Assembly: GCF_030646165.1 (NCBI RefSeq)
Contig: NZ_JAUTDO010000005.1
Location: forward strand, 62,001 to 126,000
Origin: Conexibacter sp. CPCC 206217
GTDB lineage: Bacteria > Actinomycetota > Thermoleophilia > Solirubrobacterales > Solirubrobacteraceae
Reading direction: 5' to 3'
DNA length: 64,000 nt
Below are positions 8,897-16,906 of this stretch, piece after piece (position 1 is the stretch's first letter; the number at the start of each line of letters is the position of its first letter). The position numbers and the translations under genes were made by a program. Under the pieces are notes generated by a model. It did no database searches, was not told the origin of the DNA, and was given only the letters and a program-made list of their open reading frames with translations.

Positions 8897-10671
8897 GCGC
8901 GGTGCCGGTGGGCGGGGTGCCGCTGGGCGCGGTGCCGGTGGGCGCGCCGCCGCTGGGCGGGGTGCCGGTGGACGCGGCGCCGCTGGGCGGGGTGCCGGTG
9001 GCCCGCGACCGCTCCCGGCGGCGCCCGGCGGCGGCAGCGTCCCTGATGGCCGGCGTGCTCGCCGCGTCGCTGTGGGCGCCTGCCGGCGTCGCGCCCGCGG
9101 GGGCGGCGATCGCTCCCGAGGCGTGGCCGGGCGGCACCGCCGTCTCGATCGTCGACGGCTCCAATCCGTTCGGCACCGACCTGTCCGGCCTCTCCTACGA
9201 GGCCGGCGCGACCCCGATGACGAGCACGCTGTGGGCGGTGCGCAACAAGGCGGGGACGCTCTTCAAGCTGCGCCGCCAAGGGGGCTCGTGGGCGTTGGAC
9301 AGCGGCGCGGGATGGTCGGCGGGGCGGTCGCTCGGGTACCCCGGCGCCAGTGGCGGCTACGCGGACACCGAAGGCATCGCCCTGACGGACGCCAGCGCCG
9401 CCGGCGGCATCTACGCCGCCTCCGAGCGCAGCAACCAGAGCAAGGACGTCAGCCGTCCCTCGGTGCTCCGCTACGACGTGTCGGGCGCCGGTGCCTCGCT
9501 GCATGCCACGCATGAGTGGAACCTGCGCGGCGATCTGCCGGCCGTCGATTCCAACAGCGGGCTGGAGTCGATCGCGTGGGTGCCCGACGCCGACCTGACC
9601 GCGGCGGGGTTCTTCGACGAGCGGACGGGCAGGCCGTACGCGCCCGGCGACTATCCGAACCACGGCGCAGGGCTGTTCTTCGTCGGCCTGGAGGCGACCG
9701 GGACGATCTACGCGTACGCGTTGAACCACAGCAGCGGCGGCGGGTTCGATCGTGTCGCGGCGATCCCGATCTCGGCAGACGCCCGCGCGCGCGGGTTCGC
9801 GACGCTGATGGACCTGCAGTGGGACGCCGACAACAAGCGGCTGTGGGCGATCTGCGACGACCACTGCGGGTCGCGCGCCGCGACGTACGAGATCGCGGCG
9901 ACCGGCCCGACCGCTGGCCGCTTCGCGATCACCCACGTCTACGACCGGCCGACCGGTCTGCCCAACGGCAACACCGAGGGCTTCGCGTTCGCGCCGGAAT
10001 CGGCGTGCGTCAACGGATACAAGCCGGTGTGGTGGGGCGACGACGGGGCCACCGCCGGCCACGCGCTGCGCGAGGGGACGCTCGCCTGCGCGGCTCCCGC
10101 GGCTGAGCCGGAGCCCGATCCGATGCCCGAGCCCGAGCCTGGGAGCGGGTCCGATCCGACGCCTGAACCCGATCCCGGGCCTGAAGCCGAACCGACGCCC
10201 GAGCCTGAGCCAGCACCCCACCCCGAGCCCATGCCCCCGCCCGTCCAGGGCATCCCGACACCGCCGATCCTCCTCCCGACGCCGATGCCGATACCGCCGG
10301 CCGCGGCGGCCGGCATGCGTCCCGGTGCGAACCGCTCGCCGACGCCGGCCGGGCGGTCGTTGACAGTCCGTTGGTCGGTGTCGGCCGAGGCGATCCCCGG
10401 GCGCCGGCTGCAGCTGCGGATCGCGGCGAAGGGCGTGTCGCGGCCGAAGCTGAACCAGGCGCTGACGGTGCGCGTCACGGGGGTGCCGCTCGCGTTCTCG
10501 GTGCGGCTGAAGCAGGGTCGCGCCACGGTGCCGCTGGCGGACTGGAACGTGCGGGCTGGCCGCGTCGTGTCGGTCACCGTCTCGCTCCCCGCCTTCACCG
10601 TGACCTCGGGGACCACGACCTTCCGGGCGGCGAAGGCGACGAAGACGGTCCGCGTAAAGCTCCGCCGCTGA
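8893..10671 (+). CDS. Secreted phytase-esterase-like beta-propeller protein
   Basis: The GTG at 8893 overlaps the upstream stop (GTGA), but translation from it puts 35 residues of a GVPLG/AVPVG repeat ahead of the signal sequence. The in-frame GTG at 8998 gives a cleaner signal peptide (MARDRSRRRP, then a hydrophobic run, then AGAA). The body (LSGLSYEAG, DTEGIALTD, SGLESIAWVPD, LMDLQWDAD, NTEGFAFAPE) resembles the esterase-like-activity-of-phytase / SdiA-regulated propeller type. A Pro/Glu/Asp-rich linker follows (about 400-460), then the basic C-terminal module, whose last 60 bp is almost identical to that of the preceding gene. A role in surface hydrolysis or binding is inferred. The propeller assignment is moderate; secretion is confident. 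Confidence 0.75.
   Translation: MSAVPVGGVPLGAVPVGAPPLGGVPVDAAPLGGVPVARDRSRRRPAAAASLMAGVLAASLWAPAGVAPAGAAIAPEAWPGGTAVSIVDGSNPFGTDLSGLSYEAGATPMTSTLWAVRNKAGTLFKLRRQGGSWALDSGAGWSAGRSLGYPGASGGYADTEGIALTDASAAGGIYAASERSNQSKDVSRPSVLRYDVSGAGASLHATHEWNLRGDLPAVDSNSGLESIAWVPDADLTAAGFFDERTGRPYAPGDYPNHGAGLFFVGLEATGTIYAYALNHSSGGGFDRVAAIPISADARARGFATLMDLQWDADNKRLWAICDDHCGSRAATYEIAATGPTAGRFAITHVYDRPTGLPNGNTEGFAFAPESACVNGYKPVWWGDDGATAGHALREGTLACAAPAAEPEPDPMPEPEPGSGSDPTPEPDPGPEAEPTPEPEPAPHPEPMPPPVQGIPTPPILLPTPMPIPPAAAAGMRPGANRSPTPAGRSLTVRWSVSAEAIPGRRLQLRIAAKGVSRPKLNQALTVRVTGVPLAFSVRLKQGRATVPLADWNVRAGRVVSVTVSLPAFTVTSGTTTFRAAKATKTVRVKLRR
8897..9000 (+). repeat. Imperfect 15-bp tandem repeat at gene junction
   Basis: Alternating ggtgccggtgggcg and ggtgccgctgggcg units fill the space between the upstream stop and the likely true start (8998). 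If translated from 8893 they encode a Gly-Val-Pro-Leu repeat, which would be an odd N-terminus before a signal peptide. The stretch may be an untranslated spacer. Confidence 0.7.
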
Positions 10672-10944
10672 GCGGCGGGCGCGCGTCATGACCCTGGAGG
10701 TACGCGTGCGCGTTCCCTGAGACGCCGCGCCGGAGAGGATCCCTGGGGCCGACGTGCCCCGGCGAAAGCGGCCGGCCCCCGCCGTTTCTGGGGAGCGATC
10801 TCGATCTTCCATGAACTGAGGAATTCCTGCTCAGCGGCGCGAAATCGAGCCTACGTCGAATCCGTCTGACTAACTCGACCAACTTGGTGTAGTTTTAACC
10901 GCGGTCGGAGGTCGCATCGGGGTCTACGGAGGAACGAAGGCATC
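10672..10944 (+). promoter_or_regulatory. Promoter-containing gap before the cystine transporter cluster
   Basis: This is the longest gap in the window. It contains a GC-rich hairpin (GGGGccgacgtgCCCC) near 10745-10762 and a relatively A+T-rich tract (about 10860-10900) that probably holds the promoter. A good ribosome site, GGAGGA at 10928-10933, sits 11 bases before ATG. No riboswitch consensus could be matched. Confidence 0.45.
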
Positions 10945-12774
10945 ATGAACGTGAACGGGTCAGGACTGGCGACGCTCGCCGCAGTGGCGGTGAGTTGGGT
11001 CGCCATCTGGTACCTGCGCAAGCGTCGCCTCAACTTCAGCGTCGTGGCGCTGTTCGCTCTTGTCGTGGGGGTCCCGATCGGTTTGGTCGCGAAGGCGAAC
11101 GTCGACACGATCGCCCCGATCGGCGAGATCTACCTCAACATCCTGCTTGCGACCGTCGCTCCTCTGATCCTCGTGGCGATCATCTCGTCGATCACCTCGC
11201 TCGGCAGCCTGGCGAAGCTGCGCAGCATCGGTCTGCGCTCAATTTTCTGGCTGCTGCTGAGCAACGCCCTCGCCGTCGTGCTCGCAATGGGCCTCGCGCT
11301 CGCGTTCCAGCCGGGCAAGGGGATTCATCACCAGCTCGGCGGGCTCTCGACCGACACCGTCCAGGGTCAGGTGCAGAACTTCAGCCAGGTGGTCGTGGGC
11401 TTCTTCCCGACCAACGTAATTCAGAACTTCAGTGCGAATGACATCATCCCGATCATCCTGATCGCAGTCGTGCTCTCGGTGGCCTACCTGGCGATCGCCG
11501 AGAAGGAGCCCGCGCAGGTTCGGTCGTTCCGCGACGGTGCCGAAGCGCTCAAGCTCGTGATCTTCAAGGTCGTCGGTTACGTGATCCGCGTCACGCCGTA
11601 CGCGGTCGTCGGGCTCACCGCGCACATGGTCGGCACCAGCACCAACCTCGGGGACGACTTCCAGTCGCTCGTCGGGCTGCTGGCACTCGTCTGGGGCGCG
11701 TGCTTCCTGCACACGTATCTCGTCAACGGCGCGATTCTGATGGCGTTCGCGAACGTCCCGGTGATCGCGTTCTTCCGCAAGATCTTCCCGGCGCAGTTGA
11801 CCGCGTTCAGCACGCAGAGCAGCATCGGCTCGCTGCCGGTGACGACGGCGCGGCTCACCCGCAAGGTCGGCGTCCATTCGGAGATCGCGCACTTCACGGC
11901 GCCGCTCGGCGCGACGATCGGGATGCCCGGGTGCGCGGGGATCTGGCCGATCATGATCGCGGTCTGGGGCATCAACGCGTACGGCATCCAGTACTCGGTG
12001 AGCGACTACGTCGTCCTCGCGATCCTCGGCATCATCGTCTCGATCGGGACGGCCGGCGTGCCCGGCGCGGCCACGGTGGCGGCCGCCACGGTCCTGTCCG
12101 CCGCCAGACTGCCGCTCGAGTTCGTCGCGGCGACGATCCCGATCAGCATCATCGCGGACATGGCCCGCACGACGACCAACGTCACCGCGGCGGCCGTGAG
12201 CGCGACCGTGGTCGCGCGGCAGACGGGGCTGCTCAACGACGAGATCTTCGCCGGCCGGGTCCAGTTCTACGACGACGACGAGCTCGCGGAGTCGGAGGTC
12301 GTCGGGAACGCGGCGGCGTACGTGCCCGGCGGTTCGTACTACCGCCCGGGGCTTCCGGCCCCGGCGCCTCCCCAGCCGGTCGGCTCGTATCAGGGCGTCC
12401 CCGAGGCGACGTGGCCCCAACAGCCCGTCGGCTCGTATCAGGGCGTCCCCGACGCGACGTGGCCCCAACAGCCCGTCGGCCCGTATCAGGGCGTCCCCGA
12501 CGCGACGTGGCCGCAACAGCCGGCCGGTCCGTATCAGGGCGTTCCTGACGCGACCTGGCCGCAGCCCGTCGGTCCGTACCACCAGGGCGTGCCCGACGCG
12601 ACATGGCCGCAGCCGGCGAGTCCCGGACCGTACCCGCGCGTCTACTGGGGAGCGAACCAGCTCGCCGTCACCAATGGAAGCGCCGCCGGCACGGCGCCGT
12701 CCGGTGCGGAGCCAGCGCCAGACGACGACGCCGCGCCGCTGCCGCCGGCCCCGGTGGGCACGACGACCTCGTAG
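10945..12774 (+). CDS. TcyP-like L-cystine (DAACS-family) symporter with repeated cytoplasmic tail
   Basis: A polytopic membrane protein of the dicarboxylate/amino acid:cation symporter family. The serine-rich re-entrant hairpin is AFSTQSSIGSLPVT. The segment equivalent to the NMDGT motif reads GMPGCAGIWP, close to the GCAGIYP of L-cystine transporters TcyP/YdjN rather than of glutamate carriers. A second hairpin reads GTAGVPGA, and DMARTTTNV fits the last transmembrane segment. The transporter proper ends near residue 450. It is followed by an acidic linker and five 16-residue repeats, QPVGSYQGVPDATWPQ, ending in a disordered tail, an extension not usual for the family. Downstream genes suggest cystine as cargo, which then feeds a desulfurase. 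Family is confident; the substrate is inferred. Confidence 0.85.
   Translation: MNVNGSGLATLAAVAVSWVAIWYLRKRRLNFSVVALFALVVGVPIGLVAKANVDTIAPIGEIYLNILLATVAPLILVAIISSITSLGSLAKLRSIGLRSIFWLLLSNALAVVLAMGLALAFQPGKGIHHQLGGLSTDTVQGQVQNFSQVVVGFFPTNVIQNFSANDIIPIILIAVVLSVAYLAIAEKEPAQVRSFRDGAEALKLVIFKVVGYVIRVTPYAVVGLTAHMVGTSTNLGDDFQSLVGLLALVWGACFLHTYLVNGAILMAFANVPVIAFFRKIFPAQLTAFSTQSSIGSLPVTTARLTRKVGVHSEIAHFTAPLGATIGMPGCAGIWPIMIAVWGINAYGIQYSVSDYVVLAILGIIVSIGTAGVPGAATVAAATVLSAARLPLEFVAATIPISIIADMARTTTNVTAAAVSATVVARQTGLLNDEIFAGRVQFYDDDELAESEVVGNAAAYVPGGSYYRPGLPAPAPPQPVGSYQGVPEATWPQQPVGSYQGVPDATWPQQPVGPYQGVPDATWPQQPAGPYQGVPDATWPQPVGPYHQGVPDATWPQPASPGPYPRVYWGANQLAVTNGSAAGTAPSGAEPAPDDDAAPLPPAPVGTTTS
12373..12612 (+). 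repeat. Five 48-bp tandem repeats in the symporter tail
   Basis: Units start at 12373, 12421, 12469, 12517 and 12565 and encode QPVG(S/P)YQGVP(D/E)ATWPQ. Units 1-4 are almost identical in DNA. The fifth has shifted by an inserted His codon. The copies lie in frame inside the gene with no unique spacers, so this is a protein repeat and not a CRISPR array. Confidence 0.9.
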
Positions 12775-12897
12775 CGCGTCGTCTGACCGAGTGCCCGCGC
12801 CCATTGCAGATCGCATGGGCGCGGTCGGCTGTACCCCGATCGATGAGCAGCGCGGCATGCGCAGCCCCCCTAAACGAGACAACCAGGAGAGAAGACA

Positions 12898-14052
12898 GTG
12901 AAGTCCTTGAACCGTTGGACGCGAGCGGCGAACGCCATCCCCGTTGGCGGTGTCGTGTTGGGCGTGGCCCTGTTCGGGGTGGCTCCCGCTGCGCAGGCCA
13001 TCACGAACCCGGCCCAGAACCCGGCTCCGATCACCATCACGATCGACGGCCAGACGTACCACGACGGCGAGGACACGCTGCCCGGGTTCGACGACGAGGC
13101 CTGCACGGCGATCCCCAACGTGCAGTACGACTTCAGCTCGAACGAGATCCAGTACTACGACAACGACGGCGGGCTGGTCGACACCGCGTCATGGACCGAG
13201 TGGTCGCGGATCAGCTCGTACAGAACCTGGCTCGATCAGCAGAACGGCAGCAGAACCCCCACCACGACCACGCCGAGAACGGATACGCCGAGCACCGGCT
13301 CGACGACCACGAGCCCGGCTCCGTCGAGCCCCGCCCCGTCGAGCCCGGCTCCGTCCAGCCCCGCCCCGTCGAGCCCGGCTCCGTCAAGTCCCGCCGCCAC
13401 GAGCAGCCCGGGGACGACCACGAGCTCCGGCTCCAAGAGCAGCGGCTCCGGTTCGAAGAGCAGCGGCTCCGGCTCCAAGAGCAGTGGCTCCGGTTCCAAG
13501 CGCAGCGGCTCTGGCTCGAAGACCACGAGCTCCGGCTCCAAGAGCAACAGCTCCGGCACGAAGACGACGAACTCCACGAAGTCCACCTCCACGAACTCGG
13601 CCAGCACGAACTCCAGCGCCGGGAACTCCTCCTCCGCACCGTCCACGACGTCGGGCACGACGACGAAGTCCGCCTCGTCGAGTGCCAGCAAGGGCGGCAC
13701 GTCGACGGCCTCGTCGGGAAAGCACAACGGCGCGACGAATCCCGCCGCCGCGGGGGCGTCGACGGGCGGGGGCGCGTCGGAGGGTGACGCGGGCACGGAC
13801 GGCTCCGGTGCGGCGGGCGGGGCCTCCGGCGGCGGCGACACGCCGTCGTCCGGTTCTGCCGCCTCCGCGTCGGGCGCGAACACGGAGACCGCGGCGGACT
13901 ACAAGCTCGCCAGCTCGCCGACGGGCACCGACACCCAGCTCGCCGGTGAGCTGATCCTCGCGGCGCTCGCCGGCCTCGGCGGTCTCGCCTTCCTGTTCGG
14001 CTCCGCCAAGCGCTCGTTGGGTCGGCGTGGCGGCGGAGGGACGCCCACGTGA
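12898..14052 (+). CDS. Membrane-anchored surface protein with Ser/Thr/Pro/Gly stalk
   Basis: GTG start with AGGAGAG just upstream. A signal peptide ends near AQA-ITN (residue 34). A small N-terminal domain of about 75 residues (ITITIDGQTYHDGEDTLPG) holds the only cysteine (EACTAIP). A long low-complexity stalk follows, made of APSSP repeats, then SGSKS repeats, then Ser/Thr/Gly/Ala-rich sequence. The C-terminus is a hydrophobic segment (ELILAALAGLGGLAFLF) plus a basic tail. That resembles a wall-sorting signal, but no LPXTG is present; SSPTGTDTQ stands in its place. I do not recognise the N-terminal domain. Its position between a cystine transporter and a thiol protein suggests the head domain acts at the cell surface in the same process. 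The function is inferred only from context. Confidence 0.75.
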   Translation: MKSLNRWTRAANAIPVGGVVLGVALFGVAPAAQAITNPAQNPAPITITIDGQTYHDGEDTLPGFDDEACTAIPNVQYDFSSNEIQYYDNDGGLVDTASWTEWSRISSYRTWLDQQNGSRTPTTTTPRTDTPSTGSTTTSPAPSSPAPSSPAPSSPAPSSPAPSSPAATSSPGTTTSSGSKSSGSGSKSSGSGSKSSGSGSKRSGSGSKTTSSGSKSNSSGTKTTNSTKSTSTNSASTNSSAGNSSSAPSTTSGTTTKSASSSASKGGTSTASSGKHNGATNPAAAGASTGGGASEGDAGTDGSGAAGGASGGGDTPSSGSAASASGANTETAADYKLASSPTGTDTQLAGELILAALAGLGGLAFLFGSAKRSLGRRGGGGTPT

Positions 14053-14131
14053 CCACCACCTGATCTCACCACCTGCGCAGTCCCCGGCGTCCCCACCGTC
14101 CACCACACCAGAGATACGAAAGAGGAAGACC

Positions 14132-16879
14132 GTGAAGGTCCTCACCCGCTGGAAGCGATCGGCTGCCGTGCTGGCAGCGATCGCTCCGCTTGCCATCGCC
14201 GCAACGAACGCCAGCGCGGCGCCGTTGCGCACCGCCGACACCACCGACTACACGACGGCGAGATTCCTGCAGGCCACGCTCGGCCTGCCGGCGAACGACA
14301 CCGACCCGGCGATCGAGCCGGTCACGTACGACCACTTCCAGTGGCTGCTCGAGCAGCCGGGCAACTTCGCCTTCCTGATCGGCGACCCGGCCGAGGACGC
14401 GAGCTTCAAGGACCGCGCCCAGGACGTCGAGGCCGCCGCCAAGGCTGCCGGGGTCGAGGAGGTCTACTGGTTCGATCCGAACCTCTCGGGTAACGCGAGA
14501 GTGGGCGACATCACGCAGCCCAACCTCGACATCCGCGACCCCGCGGGCATAACCTCGCTGCCAGAGATCTCCCAGAGAATCTATGGCAACGCGTGGCTGA
14601 ACTTCGTCGGTCGCTTCCTCGGCAACGGCGTGACGGCGACCGTCCACGACGCCGGTGAAGAGAGCTCGACCGTCACCGCCGTGTTCGACTCGACCACGAT
14701 CAACGACGCCGGCGCCACCGCCGGCCAGAGCACGGAGGTCGGTGACACCTCCGGCGGCGCGCTCTACGACTACACGAGCGGATCGGCGCCCGCGGACGTC
14801 GAGGACAGCTTCTTCTTCATCTACAACAAGGACAACAGAACCGGCGGCGGCCAGCCGTTGAAGATCCGCTCCTGGGTCAACCTGACCGACAAGGCCGACT
14901 CGGCCGCGGCGAGAGCGGACGTGACGACGGCGATCGGCAGAGCGGGCGCCGCAAACATTGCGGAGCGCGACCAGTTCGCATGGTGGAAGTCGGAGGTCAA
15001 CGAGCGGCAGGCCATCCAGGCGCCGAGCGCCGCCCAGGGCGTGAACGTCGCCCCCATCACCGACGCCGCCGACGACGACGGCTGGCGGGTCGAGCAGATC
15101 ACCTACCCCGAGCTGGTCCATCTGCTGAAGAGCGACGCGAGCAGAGACGCGGTCATCCTCTTCGGCGGCACGTGGTGCCCGAACACGCGGCCAGTGCTCC
15201 CCGCGATCAACAGATACGCGCAGCAGAACAACGTCCACGTCTTCAACTTCGACACCGTCCTCGACGGTGGGAACGTCGGCGGCTCCACGACGAGCTCGGT
15301 CAACCCGTTCCAGGTGCGCAACACCGCTGCGTACGCACCGAGAGGCGGCACGGCGACGCCGAACGCCAACCCGACCTTCCTGTACGGCGAGCTCTTCGAC
15401 CGGTACCTCAAAAACGCCGTCACGGAGTACGACGCCTCGAGAGGCGGCTCGCAAGCGGTGACGTACTTCCCGGGCGCCGATCCGGATCCCAGCAGATTGA
15501 CGTCGACCAGCAAGCTCCAGGTACCGTTCGTGATCGGCTACCGCGCCAGCGCAGGCGACGCTCCCAACGACGGCGTCGTCCGTCAGTGGATCCAGAACAA
15601 CGGCAACGGCAGATACACCGAGTACATGTCGCAGTGGTGGTTCACCAACCCCCAGCCCAACCAGCTCGGCATCACGCAGATCCCGCTCGGCGCTCCGATC
15701 TGGTCCACGATCAACTCCCAGCTGGCGTCGTTCACGTGGCAGACGGATCCGGCGACGGTGTACCCGAACACGGGCACCGACGCCGACGCTGCGCAGTATC
15801 TCGTCGACACCGACACGGCGACCGTGACGTACGTCGCCCCCAGCGGGAGCAGACCTGCCTCGGTGAGCGTCACCAGAAGCGGCCCGACCAGCATCAGCCC
15901 GGCAGCTCTGTCGGGAGCGCTGGCGGCTCTGGGCGGGTCGGCTCCGGCGAACTACGCCGCAGCGCGGACCGCCTTCATCGCCGCGTCGACGGCTGACCCG
16001 CAGGACGCGGCGCTGCTCGCGAACCTGCGTACGGTCGTCGGCGCCTGGGGCAATTCTCAGACGCGCAAGACCAGCCTCACCAACGCCTGGGGCGCCGTCG
16101 ACGGTGTCTCCGGCGTCGCCGGAGGCCAGGCCGCCGTCCGCGAGCTGGATATCTTCTTCGGTGGTCTGCCGGGCGCCGTTGTCTCAACGCAGACCGTCAC
16201 CGCCAACTCGGTGACCGTCGGCACCGCGCCGCGGATCGACGTCGCGATCTCGAACCCGTACGGGCGCGTCCCGACCGGCAACGTCTCGCTCGTCGTAAAG
16301 CAGGGCGGCGCGACGGTCGCGTCGGCGTCGACCGCGATCGCCAACGGCGCGGTCTCCTACACGCTCCCGGTCCTGGGCGCGGGAACGTACGACTACACGC
16401 TCTCGTACGCGGGTGACGATCAGATCATCGCGTTCACCAAGACCGGCTTGCTCACGGTCTCGCCGGCCGCGGACGTCCCGGTTGGTCCCGGCCCGACCCC
16501 GCCCGGCCCGACCCCGCCCGGCCCGACCCCGCCCGCCCCGCAGCCGCCGGTCACCAAGCCGCCGGTGAAGGCCGTCAAGAGAGTCAAGGCGAGAAAGCTC
16601 GCGGGCGCCGTCGCGAAGGCCCCGACGCGCAAGAAGGCCGGCACCTACAAGGTGACGATCACCGCGCCGAGGGGCGGGGCGAAGGCCACCGGCAAGGTGA
16701 CGATCAAGCTCAAGAAGGGCAAGGCGACCAAGACGATCAGAGCCACGCTCAAGAAGGGCGCGGTGACCGTCAAGCTGCCGAAGCTCGCCAGAGGCACCTG
16801 GAAGGTCACGATCTCGTGGGCGGGTGACGCTCGCTACCTGGCCGCCTCGGCGACCGGGCCGTCGATCAAGGTCAAGTAG
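14132..16879 (+). CDS. Secreted protein with two thioredoxin-like domains and a single Cys (WCPNT motif)
   Basis: The GTG at 14132 (AGAGGAAG upstream) gives MKVLTRWKRS and a signal peptide ending near ASA-APL. The frame is open further upstream, but without a signal. Two regions look like degenerate thioredoxin folds. The first is about residues 50-115 (YDHFQWLLEQPGNFAFLIG); the second, about 325-390, contains AVILFGGTWCPNTRPVLP followed by VHVFNFDTVLDG. The CxxC motif is CPNT, so the nucleophilic Cys is kept and the resolving Cys is replaced by Thr. I find no other Cys in 915 residues. An Ig-like Big_3-type domain, a PGPTPP linker and a Lys-rich beta-module end the protein. Between a surface protein and a desulfurase, it may bind or exchange cystine or thiols outside the cell. 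Confidence 0.8.
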   Translation: MKVLTRWKRSAAVLAAIAPLAIAATNASAAPLRTADTTDYTTARFLQATLGLPANDTDPAIEPVTYDHFQWLLEQPGNFAFLIGDPAEDASFKDRAQDVEAAAKAAGVEEVYWFDPNLSGNARVGDITQPNLDIRDPAGITSLPEISQRIYGNAWLNFVGRFLGNGVTATVHDAGEESSTVTAVFDSTTINDAGATAGQSTEVGDTSGGALYDYTSGSAPADVEDSFFFIYNKDNRTGGGQPLKIRSWVNLTDKADSAAARADVTTAIGRAGAANIAERDQFAWWKSEVNERQAIQAPSAAQGVNVAPITDAADDDGWRVEQITYPELVHLLKSDASRDAVILFGGTWCPNTRPVLPAINRYAQQNNVHVFNFDTVLDGGNVGGSTTSSVNPFQVRNTAAYAPRGGTATPNANPTFLYGELFDRYLKNAVTEYDASRGGSQAVTYFPGADPDPSRLTSTSKLQVPFVIGYRASAGDAPNDGVVRQWIQNNGNGRYTEYMSQWWFTNPQPNQLGITQIPLGAPIWSTINSQLASFTWQTDPATVYPNTGTDADAAQYLVDTDTATVTYVAPSGSRPASVSVTRSGPTSISPAALSGALAALGGSAPANYAAARTAFIAASTADPQDAALLANLRTVVGAWGNSQTRKTSLTNAWGAVDGVSGVAGGQAAVRELDIFFGGLPGAVVSTQTVTANSVTVGTAPRIDVAISNPYGRVPTGNVSLVVKQGGATVASASTAIANGAVSYTLPVLGAGTYDYTLSYAGDDQIIAFTKTGLLTVSPAADVPVGPGPTPPGPTPPGPTPPAPQPPVTKPPVKAVKRVKARKLAGAVAKAPTRKKAGTYKVTITAPRGGAKATGKVTIKLKKGKATKTIRATLKKGAVTVKLPKLARGTWKVTISWAGDARYLAASATGPSIKVK

Positions 16880-16906
16880 TCGCCGAACAGGCAAGGAAGG
16901 CGCATC

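Noticed and set aside
10672..10944. Riboswitch (c-di-AMP, c-di-GMP or SAM type) upstream of the cystine symporter
   Set aside because: Hairpins are present but I could not match the conserved core of any known class.
12373..12612. Regular 48-bp repeats considered as a CRISPR array
   Set aside because: There are no unique spacers, the repeats are in frame within a coding region, and no cas genes are present.
14027..14131. Upstream start for the thioredoxin-like secreted protein
   Set aside because: It would overlap the preceding gene and place 35 unrelated residues before a textbook signal peptide. The GTG at 14132 has its own ribosome site.
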